Assembly (NCBI RefSeq): GCF_030814215.1
Contig: NZ_JAUSUT010000001.1
Span: 434,001-498,000, forward strand
Length of the DNA: 64,000 bases
Source of the DNA: Amycolatopsis thermophila
GTDB taxonomy: Bacteria > Actinomycetota > Actinomycetes > Mycobacteriales > Pseudonocardiaceae
Reading direction: 5' to 3'
The stretch's first letter is position 1, and each line of letters begins with the position of its first letter. Below the pieces are notes generated by a model. It saw only the letters and a program-made list of their open reading frames with translations. It had not been told where the DNA came from and did no database searches. The translations under genes and the position numbers were made by a program. Of this stretch, positions 1-7,898 are shown in pieces.

Positions 1-1532
1 ACGATCGAACCGCTGCCCTGCGAGGTCACGAAGTGCTCGACCAGGACGCCGTCCTCGAGGACGCCGATCTGGGTGTGCTCGCCGCGCTCGGCGACGACCA
101 TCGTGCGCTCGACCGACTCACGCCGGGCCAGGAACTCGGCCTCGGACAGGATCGGCGCGCGGCGGCGGCCCGCCTCGCGGCCGTCGCGGCGGCGCTGGCG
201 CTTGGCCTCCAGCCGCGTCGAGCCGCGGACGCTGCGGACACCGTCCGAGCTGCTGGTGCTCTTCTCCTCGGCCTTCGTCTCGCGGACGTGGACGACGGTG
301 TTCGGCGGGTCGTCGTTGGTGTTCTCGGCGTTGTCACCGTCGGAGCCCTTGCGGCGGCGACGGCGGCGACGGCGGCGGCTCGAACCCTCGCCCTCGTCGC
401 TCTCGTCGGAGGGCTCCGCCTCCTCGGCGGTGTCCTCGTCCTCGGCCCTGGCGGTCTCCTCGGCCGGCTTGGCCTCGTCGGTCTCGGTGGTCTCGGTGGC
501 GTTCTCGTCGCCGCCCTTGCCCCGGCCACGGCCGCGGCGGCCACGACGACGGCGGCGGCGGCCGGTGGCGTCCTCGCCGTCGGCGTCGTCGGCGTCCTCG
601 TCGCGCTGGGGCTCCTCGGCCGGCTTGGCCCGGACGGGTTCCTCCGCGGCGGTGGCCTCGGGCGGCAGGAACACCGGCGACGGGGCCGCGAAGACCGGCA
701 TGTGGACGGCGCGCTTGGGCTCCGGCGGGGCCGCCGGGTCCGCGGCCGGCTCCGGCTCCGCGGTCGGCGGGACGGCCTTGAGCTCGGGCTTCGCCGAGGG
801 CCGGCCGGCGCGCGCTGCGGGCTGCTGCTCGCCCTTGCTGCGGGCGGCGGGCTGGTCGGCGGGCGCCTGGCCAGCCGTCTCGGACGCGGCCGGCTGGCTT
901 GCCGCAGCTCGAGCGGCGGCCTGTTCAGCCGAGGCCTGGGCGGCGGGCTCCGCGGCCTTCCGCCCAGCGGGAGCCTGGGCGGCGGCGTTCTCGACGGGAG
1001 TCTCCGGGGCCTTCTGCCCGGCGCGCGCCTGGGTGGCGGGCTGCTCGGCGGGGGCCTGGGTGGCCCGCTCCGCGGCCTTCCGACCGGCACGCGCCTGGGT
1101 GGCGGGGGCCTGGGTGGCGGCCGCCTGGGTGGCGGGCTGCTCGGTGGAAGCCTGGGCGACGGGCGCCTCCGGCTCGGCCGGGGTCTCGACGACCGGTTCC
1201 GGCGTGCTCTCCGGCACCGTGTCCGGGGCCCGCGCCGCGTCCTCGGCGGGGGCGACCGCCCCGGGCGCAGCCGCCTCGCCGGCGGCCTGCTCCTCCGCCG
1301 GTGCGAGCGCCTCGGCGACCTTGACCGCGACCTCACGCGGCACGCTCGACTGCGCGCTGCGGGCGGTCTCACCCAGTTCGGTGAGCTTGGCGAGCACGAC
1401 CCGGCTGTTGGAGCCGAGCAGCTTCGCCAGTGCGTGAACCCTGACCCGGGGCGGCAACTCGCCCAGCGGGCCGGTTGCGGGTAGGGCGGTGTTCCCGCCG
1501 GTGTTCTCGGCGGGTGTGTCCGCGTTCGACAT
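1..1532 (-). CDS. rne: Ribonuclease E/G, N-terminal part (partial)
   Basis: This is the N-terminal 510 codons of an actinobacterial RNase E/G, the endonuclease that processes rRNA and turns over mRNA; the catalytic part lies off the left edge. The ATG at 1532 is preceded by GGAGGAG. The first ~400 residues are low complexity: an Ala/Gln/Pro-rich stretch with repeated blocks (APAEQPATQARAG-like), then acidic and Arg-rich runs (GRRRRRGRGRGKGG, RRRRRRRRKGSDGD). The conserved core begins near residue 460 with LSEAEFLARRESVERTMVV and continues into EHTQIGVLEDGVLVEHFV, the start of the S1-containing catalytic region. Long disordered N-terminal extensions are known in actinobacterial RNase E. It is the last gene of the tig-to-rne block. 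Confidence 0.9.
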   Translation of the reverse strand, partial: MSNADTPAENTGGNTALPATGPLGELPPRVRVHALAKLLGSNSRVVLAKLTELGETARSAQSSVPREVAVKVAEALAPAEEQAAGEAAAPGAVAPAEDAARAPDTVPESTPEPVVETPAEPEAPVAQASTEQPATQAAATQAPATQARAGRKAAERATQAPAEQPATQARAGQKAPETPVENAAAQAPAGRKAAEPAAQASAEQAAARAAASQPAASETAGQAPADQPAARSKGEQQPAARAGRPSAKPELKAVPPTAEPEPAADPAAPPEPKRAVHMPVFAAPSPVFLPPEATAAEEPVRAKPAEEPQRDEDADDADGEDATGRRRRRRGRRGRGRGKGGDENATETTETDEAKPAEETARAEDEDTAEEAEPSDESDEGEGSSRRRRRRRRRKGSDGDNAENTNDDPPNTVVHVRETKAEEKSTSSSDGVRSVRGSTRLEAKRQRRRDGREAGRRRAPILSEAEFLARRESVERTMVVAERGEHTQIGVLEDGVLVEHFVTSQGSGSI

Positions 1533-2029
1533 ACATCTCCTCCGCCCCCGGGCGCGTCTCCAGCCACGCGGGCTGGCGGACGCGGCCGCACAGGGGCCCT
1601 TCCTGTCTGTTCCGCCGGGGTGGTCACCACCAGCGGGAATCCTGTGCCTCATCTCGCCACGACGGTGCCGGGGTCCGGCACCCGCCGACAGCAGGTCCAC
1701 TCGGTGACGGGCCGTCCGAGCCGGCGGTTCCCGCCCGCCTGCCGCTCGTCGAGCCACCCAGGTGGTTCCTGGCGGCGACGACCTGGCGCTCTTCCGGCCT
1801 GTCTCCGGACCGCTCCCACCGGATGGACCGCAGGTAGCGGACGTGTCGGCGGAAGCAGCCAAGTCGAGTATCCCACACGGTGCGTCCGGTGCGGTGTACT
1901 CGGTGCCAACCGGGGTGTGACCACGGCCGGGGGAACTTCCCCGTGGCGCTTGTCGGCACCGCCCGGGTGGCTTAGCGTGCGGCTGAGTATCGCCGGCCCC
2001 CGCCGCTGTTCGCCCTGCTGGAGGTCCCG
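1533..2029. other. Intergenic region between divergent rne and protease genes
   Basis: About 500 bases without a supportable gene; open frames here are short and lack family resemblance. It should hold the rne promoter (minus) and the protease promoter (plus). An imperfect hairpin of CCACGG with CCGTGG arms lies at 1921-1946. No other structure was recognised. Confidence 0.5.
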
Positions 2030-3352
2030 TTGCCCGCCTTGGGACGGTCACTGGTCGCGATCACGTGCGCCGCGCTGGTCGTGGCGCCGGCGCGGGCCGC
2101 GGCGGCGGACCCGGAGCCGGCGTGTTCGGACAGCGGACGGAGCGTGCGGCACCTGGTGGTCTTCGATCCCGGTACCGCCGAGGTCGCGGCGCGCGAGCAG
2201 GCCGGCGCGGCGTGCGGGCAGCTGACCGGGTATTACCCGCAGATCGGGGTGGGGGTGGTCACCTCCACCGATGCCGGGTTCGGCGCGCGGATGGGTCCGG
2301 GGCGCACGTACAGCGCGCAGAACGACCGTCGCACCGGCACGCGGTCGGTGCGACGGGCACTGCCGGCGACGGGGCCGTCGGAGGTGTCGAGGGCGGACCG
2401 CAGCGGCGAGCAGTGGAACCTGGCCGCGGTCGGCGGACCCGGCGAGGGCAGTCCGGACGTGGTGGTCGGCGTGCTGGACTCCGGCATCGACCCCGACCAC
2501 CCGGACCTGGCGGATGCGGTGGACCGCGACGAGTCGGCGAGCTGCGTCGGCGGTGTCGCGGACCCCTCCGAGCGGGCGTGGCGGGCGACGACGTCGGCGC
2601 ACGGCACGCACGTGGCCGGGATCATCGCGGCGGCCGACGACGGCAGAGGCACGACCGGGGTGGCGCCCGGCACGCGGGTCGCGTCGGTGAAGGTGATCGA
2701 CGACCGCGGGGTCGTCACACCGGAGGCCGTCGTGTGCGGCCTGATGTGGGCGGCCGAGCACCGGATGGCGGTCACCAACTCGAGCTACGCGATCAACACG
2801 TGGGGGCCGGCCTGCTCGGGTTCACCGCACGAAGCGGTGCGCGAAGCTCTCGAGCGGGCCGTGGACTACTCGGCCACGCGGGGAACGCTGAACGTGGCGG
2901 CCGCGACGAACGACGCGCTGGACCTGACGCCGTCGCCGCGATCCGGCTGCGACGCGCTGCCGGCGGCGCTGCGGGACGTCGTCACGGTGTCGGCGGTCGG
3001 GCCGGACGGGGTCAAAGCCGGGTACAGCTCCTACGGGCTCGGAGTCGTGGACCTGACGGCGCCCGGCGGTGCCGGTGACACGTGCGTGCTGTCCACGACG
3101 CCGGGCGGGTACGACACGCTGTGCGGCACCTCGATGGCGGCGCCGCACGTGGCGGGCGCGGCGGCGGTGCTGGCAGCCGAGCGACCCGGCTCGACGGCGC
3201 GACAGCTGCGGCGGGCGCTGGAGGACCGAGCGCTGCCGGTGCCGTGCCCCGCGGACTACGACCTCAGCGGCGACGGGCGGCAGGACGCGTTCTGCGCCGG
3301 GTACACCGGGTACAACGGGTTCTACGGGCACGGACTGGTGCGCGTCGGTTGA
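2030..3352 (+). CDS. Secreted S8 (subtilisin-like) serine protease
   Basis: A subtilase that should act outside the cell. It starts at TTG 2030 after GGAGG; residues 1-26 form a signal peptide ending near ARAAAA. The triad is visible: Asp150 in GVLDSGIDPDHPDL, His191 in AHGTHVAGI, Ser368 in GTSMAAPHVAG, with the oxyanion Asn294 in AATND. The region between the signal peptide and Asp150 probably contains a short propeptide. The C-terminus is unusual in ending with an EF-hand-like/dockerin-like segment (DLSGDGRQDAFC) and a Gly/Tyr-rich tail, with no membrane anchor, so this is not a mycosin. Substrate unknown. It is convergent with the ABC permease at 3407. Confidence 0.92.
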   Translation: MPALGRSLVAITCAALVVAPARAAAADPEPACSDSGRSVRHLVVFDPGTAEVAAREQAGAACGQLTGYYPQIGVGVVTSTDAGFGARMGPGRTYSAQNDRRTGTRSVRRALPATGPSEVSRADRSGEQWNLAAVGGPGEGSPDVVVGVLDSGIDPDHPDLADAVDRDESASCVGGVADPSERAWRATTSAHGTHVAGIIAAADDGRGTTGVAPGTRVASVKVIDDRGVVTPEAVVCGLMWAAEHRMAVTNSSYAINTWGPACSGSPHEAVREALERAVDYSATRGTLNVAAATNDALDLTPSPRSGCDALPAALRDVVTVSAVGPDGVKAGYSSYGLGVVDLTAPGGAGDTCVLSTTPGGYDTLCGTSMAAPHVAGAAAVLAAERPGSTARQLRRALEDRALPVPCPADYDLSGDGRQDAFCAGYTGYNGFYGHGLVRVG

Positions 3353-3406
3353 GGCGCGTGAGCACGCGCGAATCGCACCGCGGCCGGGGCGGCTGACGGT
3401 GCCGGG

Positions 3407-4234
3407 TCAGCGCAGGAGCAGTCCGCTCAGCCGGCGGGTCGCGCCCCAGATTCCCAACGCCGTCAGCGCGGCCAGGTAGGCGATGTGGCCGATCATGCCG
3501 GGGTGCAGGGCACCCACTGCCAGCTCCCGCATCAGCTGGATCCCGTGGTAGAGCGGCGAGCACTGCACGACGATCCGCAGCACCTCCGGGTACACCGACA
3601 GCGGGTAGAACGTGGTGGAGAACAGGAACATCGGCACCACGGCCAGCTGGATGTAGTCGAACTGGGACGTCGAGCGCAGGAAGGTCGCGCACGTCATGCC
3701 GACCGCCGCGAAGGCGAGCGCGATCAGCAGCGCGACCGGGATCAGCAGCAGCGCCCACGGCGACGTGACCAGCCCCATCACGGCCATCACTACGAAGAAC
3801 GCCACCGAGTAGAGGCCGCCGCGCAGGACCGCCCAGGAGATCTCGCCGATCGCGATGTCCAGCGGGCCGATGGGAGTCGCCAGCATCGCGTCGTAGGTCT
3901 TGGCGTAGCGGAACTTGAAGAACACGTTGAACGTGCTGTCGAAGATCGCGCCGTTCATCGCCGACGAGGCCAGCAGGGCGGGCGCGACGAACGCGACGTA
4001 GCTCATCGGGGCGCCGTCCGGACCGGTCGCGTCGCCGACCAGCCTGCCGAAGCCGATCTGGAACGCGACGAGGTAGAACAGCGGCTCCAGGACCCCGGAG
4101 GCGAACACCAGCCACATACGCGAGTAGGCGAGGACCGACCGCTCGACGATCTTGCTCGCCCGGCCGGCGTAAAGGCCGGGCGGGAGGACCCGGAGCAGGA
4201 CGCCGCGGCGGGCGGGTCCCGTCAGCACGGTCAT
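3407..4234 (-). CDS. ABC-2 type transporter permease
   Basis: A 275-residue ABC-2 permease with about six membrane segments (for example LLLIPVALLIALAFAAVGM), of the DrrB/NodJ type that exports lipids, polyketides or drugs. It pairs with the second permease at 4832 and the ATPase at 5635 in one minus-strand operon. The ATG at 4234 has GAGGAG upstream. The first ~25 residues (MTVLTGPARRGVLLRVLPPG) lie inside a repeat array that continues upstream through the spacer, so this N-terminal tail is probably repeat-derived; the conserved permease starts near IVERSVLAYSRMW. Substrate cannot be read from the sequence. Confidence 0.9.
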   Translation of the reverse strand: MTVLTGPARRGVLLRVLPPGLYAGRASKIVERSVLAYSRMWLVFASGVLEPLFYLVAFQIGFGRLVGDATGPDGAPMSYVAFVAPALLASSAMNGAIFDSTFNVFFKFRYAKTYDAMLATPIGPLDIAIGEISWAVLRGGLYSVAFFVVMAVMGLVTSPWALLLIPVALLIALAFAAVGMTCATFLRSTSQFDYIQLAVVPMFLFSTTFYPLSVYPEVLRIVVQCSPLYHGIQLMRELAVGALHPGMIGHIAYLAALTALGIWGATRRLSGLLLR

Positions 4235-4745
4235 GGCGTAGCTCCTCGGCGAGCGGAGAGGGCGCGGGGCGCGCGCCGCGGTGATGGATGCGGGACCGAC
4301 GTTGGCGCGGCGAGGCGCGTCCGCGGGTGACGGCCGGGCGGCAGTGTGTGCAGTGGAACGCCCCGGCGAGCGGGTCCGAACAGGGGTGTCGCGCGACGCG
4401 GGGAGTGGCCTCGGGTTGGCCGGCCGCTGCGCACGACGAGTTTCGGTTGGTCCCAGGGAAGGGGGACGGTGGGGAACCGGCCAAGCGTGTGGGCGCGGTG
4501 GAGGCCGGGCGGGAGGAGCCGGAGCGGGACGCCGCCGCGGGCGAGTTCCCTCAGCACGGCCATGGCGCAGCTCCTCGGCGGGCCGAGAGGGCGCTGGGGT
4601 GATGGATGCGGGACCGACGTTGGCGCAGCGGCGGGCGTCGGCGGGTGGAAGGCGGGCCGGAGGCCCCGAAGCGGGACGCCGCGGCGGGCGGGTTTGAGCA
4701 GCAGTGTCGCGCGGCGCGGGGAGTGGGCACGGGTCGGGTAGCCGC
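4164..4745. repeat. Tandem ~160-bp repeat array including the permease 5' end
   Basis: The 600-base gap between the two permease genes is filled by imperfect copies of a ~160-bp unit that alternate in two subtypes, giving a ~320-330-bp higher period. The block GTGATGGATGCGGGACCGAC occurs at 4281 and 4599. The Shine-Dalgarno and start region of the 3407-4234 gene (CAGCACGG, CATGGCG, GCTCCTCGGCG on the plus strand) recurs at about 4551-4580 with its own GAGGAG and ATG. Read on the minus strand, copies encode PARRGVPLR-LPPG-like peptides near 4207, 4361, 4535 and 4680, but not in one frame, so I do not call a gene here. Confidence 0.75.
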
Positions 4746-4831
4746 TGCGGGAGGCGCGCTGTGGCCGGTCCCAGCGACGCGGAGTGGTCGGGAGCTGGTC
4801 CGCGTGAATCGTGTCCTGTGGCATGGCGGTC

Positions 4832-5635
4832 TCACACCACCAGTCGTCGGTAGAAGTAGTGGTGGGCCAGGTAGGCCCCGACGGCGAAGAGGGCCGCCAG
4901 GAAGGCCAGGTGACCGAGCGCGGGCCACCACCGCAGGCCGCCCAGGGTGACGCCCCGCGCCAGTTCGTTGCCGTGCCACAAGGGCGAAATCCACGCCAGC
5001 CACCGCAGTGCGAGCGGGATCTGCTCGACCGGGAAGAACGTGCCCGCGAACAACGTCATCGGCATCACCACGAACCGGAACACGCCGTTGAACCTCGTGC
5101 CCTCGTCGTAGGTCGTCGCGGCCAGTGCGGTCACCGGCGCGGCGCACGCCAGACCCGTCACGGCGCCCACAACCACGACCAGCACGGCCCCCGCGTTCAA
5201 CCACGCCCCGAACGGGATCGCGATCAGCGCGTACACGGCACCGGACAGCAGCAGCCGCAACGTCACCCAGATCAGGTGCCCGCCCAGCACCTGCCCGGGC
5301 GTGACCGGCGTCGCCGTGACGGCCAGGTAGTCCTTCTGCCACTTGAACCCCGACAGCACCGGGTACGTCGACTCCCCCACCGCGTTCTGCAGCGCCGCCG
5401 ACACCAGCAGCGCGGGCGCGATGTAGTGCACATAGGACAGTCCGCCGGTGGCGGGCCCCGCCTGCACCTGGGAACCGAAGCCCAGCCCCATCGCGAGCAG
5501 GAACAGCAGCGGCTGCAGACCGGTCGAGTACACATTGGACTTCCAGTACCGCCGGTACCACGCCCAGTAGCCCTCGACGCGCAACCACGCGCCCTGCCAC
5601 GCCGGCACCACCCGGCCCGTCGACACCACGCTCAT
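4832..5635 (-). CDS. ABC-2 type transporter permease
   Basis: A 267-residue integral membrane permease of the ABC-2 superfamily with six hydrophobic segments. It is similar in layout to the neighbouring permease but clearly diverged, suggesting a heterodimeric exporter core. The start ATG (5635) sits at the end of the ATPase gene: stop and start overlap by one base, so translational coupling is likely. The motif WISPLWHGNELARG near the C-terminus is typical of DrrB-like permeases. Substrate unknown. Confidence 0.9.
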   Translation of the reverse strand: MSVVSTGRVVPAWQGAWLRVEGYWAWYRRYWKSNVYSTGLQPLLFLLAMGLGFGSQVQAGPATGGLSYVHYIAPALLVSAALQNAVGESTYPVLSGFKWQKDYLAVTATPVTPGQVLGGHLIWVTLRLLLSGAVYALIAIPFGAWLNAGAVLVVVVGAVTGLACAAPVTALAATTYDEGTRFNGVFRFVVMPMTLFAGTFFPVEQIPLALRWLAWISPLWHGNELARGVTLGGLRWWPALGHLAFLAALFAVGAYLAHHYFYRRLVV

Positions 5636-6585
5636 CAGTCCACCAGCGTCCGTCCGGTCAGCCGGAGGAACACGTCCTCCAGGGTGCTGCGCCGCACCAG
5701 CGAGGACAACGGCCGCACGCCTCGCTGGTGCACCTGCTCCAGTGCGGCCTCCCCGGCCGCGGTGTAGAGCAGCAGGCGGTCCGGCAGCACCTCGACGCGG
5801 TCGGCCAGGTCGGCCACCCGGTCAGCGGGCGCCTCCTGCCCCGGCGGGAACCGCAACTCCAGCACCTCCCGCGTGGAATAGCGCAGGATCAGGTCCGACG
5901 GCGACCCCTCGGCCACGATCCGGCCGCCGTCCATGACCACCAGCCGGTCGCACAGCTGCTCGGCCTCGTCCATGTAGTGCGTGGTGATGATGAGCGTGAC
6001 GCCCTGGGCCTTGAGCCGGAACAGCCTGTCCCACAACAGGTGCCGCGCCTGCGGGTCGAGCCCGGTGGTCGGCTCGTCGAGCAGCAGCAGCTCCGGGTCG
6101 TTGACCAGGGCGCGCGCGATGGTCAGCCGCCGTTTCATGCCACCGGACAGCGGCTCGACCTCGTCCCCGGCGCGGTCGGACAGCTGCGCGAACTCCATCA
6201 GCTCGACCGCCTTGCGCCGCACGTGCGCCCGCGACAGCCCGAAGTAGCGGCCGTAGACCTGCAGGTTCTGCCGCACGGTCAGCTCGTTGTCGAGGTTGTC
6301 CTGCTGCGGCACGACACCGAGCCGGGCGCGGATGCGCGGGCCCTCGATGTCGGGGTCCATGCCCAGCACCGTCAGGTCACCGTCCGAACGCGGCGACACC
6401 GACGCGATCATCCGCATGGTCGACGACTTGCCGGCGCCGTTGGGCCCGAGGAACCCGAACGCCTCCCCGCGCCGGACCTCCACGTCGATCCCGCGCACCG
6501 CCTCGAAGTCGCCGAAGCGCTTCACCAGCGCCTTGGCCTGCACCATGCTCGGTTCGTCCACGCCTGGCAGACTACGACCGACCAC
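5635..6585 (-). CDS. ABC transporter ATP-binding protein (DrrA-like)
   Basis: The nucleotide-binding subunit that powers the two permeases downstream. It has a Walker A (GFLGPNGAGKSS), Q-loop (VVPQQDNLDNELTV), signature LSGGMKRRL, Walker B (LLLLDEPTTGLDPQ) and H-loop (TTHYMDEAEQL). The ~80-residue C-terminal extension after the ATPase domain matches the DrrA/NodI group. The longest frame begins at 6585, but a GTG 21 bases before the conserved MVQAKALVKRFG, or that ATG itself, are plausible starts; no strong ribosome site decides it. Confidence 0.92.
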   Translation of the reverse strand: MVGRSLPGVDEPSMVQAKALVKRFGDFEAVRGIDVEVRRGEAFGFLGPNGAGKSSTMRMIASVSPRSDGDLTVLGMDPDIEGPRIRARLGVVPQQDNLDNELTVRQNLQVYGRYFGLSRAHVRRKAVELMEFAQLSDRAGDEVEPLSGGMKRRLTIARALVNDPELLLLDEPTTGLDPQARHLLWDRLFRLKAQGVTLIITTHYMDEAEQLCDRLVVMDGGRIVAEGSPSDLILRYSTREVLELRFPPGQEAPADRVADLADRVEVLPDRLLLYTAAGEAALEQVHQRGVRPLSSLVRRSTLEDVFLRLTGRTLVD

Positions 6586-6603
6586 CGACAGTTTTCGATC
6601 GTT

Positions 6604-7359
6604 TTACGGCGCGGCCAGTTCCCGGGTCAACGCGGACGCGGCCGTCCGCACGGCCGGGGCGAGCCGCTCCACGTCGAGCCGCGCGGTGCTCCCGGTGATG
6701 GACACCGCCGCGATCAGGCGCCGGTTCCGGTCGAACACCGGGGCGGCCACGGCGGCGACACCGAGCTCGGCTTCCTCGTGGTTGACCCCGTACCCGCGCT
6801 CGACGGCCCGGTCGAGATCGCGCCTGAGCAACCCCGGCGCGACGATCGTGCGGGGCGTCCGGCGCGCGAGACCGGCCTCGGTGACGCGGTGGAAGTACTC
6901 CGGCGGCCCGAGCGCGAGGAACACCTTGCCGGTCGCGGTGCAGTGCACCGGCATGCGGCCGCCGACGCGCGAGACGATGGGTGTGGACCGGTGGCCGGTG
7001 ACCTTCTCCAGGAACAACGTGTGGCAGCCGTCCGGCACGGCGAGGTGGATGTTCTCGTGCGTGGCCTCGTACAGGTCCTGCAGGTACGGCAGTGCGGCTT
7101 CACGCAGCTCGCGGCGCCGGGGCACGCGCTGGCCGAGCTCGAAGAGCTTCATGCTCAAGCGGTAGGAGGCGCCCTCGCGCTCCAGTCCGCCCCACCGGAC
7201 GAGCTCGGCGACCAGCCGGTGGGCGGTGGCCTTCGGCAGGCCGGTGCGCGCGGACAGTTCGGCCAGGGAGAGTTCGACGTCGGCAGGTTCGAACGCGTCG
7301 AGCAGCCGCAGGCCGCGAGCCAGCACGGACTTCGGGACGTCGCCGTCGTTGGCGGTCAT
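6604..7359 (-). CDS. IclR family transcriptional regulator
   Basis: A 251-residue IclR regulator: N-terminal winged helix (SLAELSARTGLPKATAHRLV) followed by the effector-binding domain (VGGRMPVHCTATGKVFLA, GYGVNHEEAELGVAAVAAPV). I chose ATG 7359 because the frame upstream of it runs through the ndk terminator hairpin. The likely target is unclear: the gene precedes the ABC exporter on the same strand with only 18 bases between, so it could be co-transcribed with and control it, but IclR proteins usually control small-molecule catabolism. Confidence 0.9.
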   Translation of the reverse strand: MTANDGDVPKSVLARGLRLLDAFEPADVELSLAELSARTGLPKATAHRLVAELVRWGGLEREGASYRLSMKLFELGQRVPRRRELREAALPYLQDLYEATHENIHLAVPDGCHTLFLEKVTGHRSTPIVSRVGGRMPVHCTATGKVFLALGPPEYFHRVTEAGLARRTPRTIVAPGLLRRDLDRAVERGYGVNHEEAELGVAAVAAPVFDRNRRLIAAVSITGSTARLDVERLAPAVRTAASALTRELAAP

Positions 7360-7377
7360 CCCCTGATGGTAAATCGC

Positions 7378-7421
7378 CGAGGGGCTCCCGGTGGGGATCA
7401 ACCACACCGGAAGCCCCCTCG
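7378..7421 (-). terminator. Hairpin terminator after ndk
   Basis: A strong stem of about 16 bp (CGAGGGGCT..CCGGTG paired with CACCGGAAGCCCCCTCG) with a short loop begins ten bases after the ndk stop and separates ndk from the IclR gene. No U-run follows, as is usual in high-GC actinobacteria. Confidence 0.7.
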
Positions 7422-7430
7422 GCCGGTTGG

Positions 7431-7841
7431 TCACAGGTCGGGGAACCAGAGCTTCAGCTCGCGCTCGGCCGACTCGGGCGAGTCCGAGCCGTGCACCAGG
7501 TTGAACTGGGTCTCCAGGCCGTAGTCCCCGCGCAGCGTGCCGGGAGTGGCCTTCTCCACCGGGTCGGTGCCGCCGGCCAGCTGGCGGAAGGCCGCGATGG
7601 CCCGCACGCCCTCGACGGCGATCGCGACGACCGGGCCGGAGGTGATGAACTCCAGCAGGTCGCCGAAGAACGGCTTGTCCTTGTGCTCGGCGTAGTGCTC
7701 CTCGGCGACCGAACGCTCGACGGTGCGCAGCTCCAGCGCGGCCAGCTTCAGCCCCTTGCGCTCGATGCGCGAAATGACCTCGCCGACGAGGCCGCGCTGT
7801 ACGCCGTCGGGCTTGACCAGGACCAGCGTGCGTTCACTCAC
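7431..7841 (-). CDS. ndk: Nucleoside diphosphate kinase
   Basis: Transfers the gamma phosphate between nucleoside triphosphates and diphosphates. The start is GTG 7841 with AAGGAG upstream, giving 136 residues, the usual family length. [14 protein letters not shown] at the N-terminus and the active-site His in [15 protein letters not shown] are intact. In M. tuberculosis ndkA lies between the folC/DUF4233 pair and rne, and the same holds here, although two accessory genes (PhoD and DUF4260) have been added between DUF4233 and ndk. Confidence 0.97.
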   Translation of the reverse strand: MSERTLVLVKPDGVQRGLVGEVISRIERKGLKLAALELRTVERSVAEEHYAEHKDKPFFGDLLEFITSGPVVAIAVEGVRAIAAFRQLAGGTDPVEKATPGTLRGDYGLETQFNLVHGSDSPESAERELKLWFPDL

Positions 7842-7898
7842 GACTGCGTTTCTCCTTAAGAACACGTGCACGGATTGACCGGAAGCCTACTGGCCTGG

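Noticed and set aside
2030-3352. Mycosin (type VII secretion protease)
   Set aside because: The protease lacks a C-terminal membrane anchor and there are no ESX genes nearby; it is a simple secreted subtilase.
4231-4824. A 197-codon minus-strand frame between the ABC permeases
   Set aside because: It is made of PARRGVPL-type repeat translations and includes the duplicated permease start in another frame; no known family and atypical composition.
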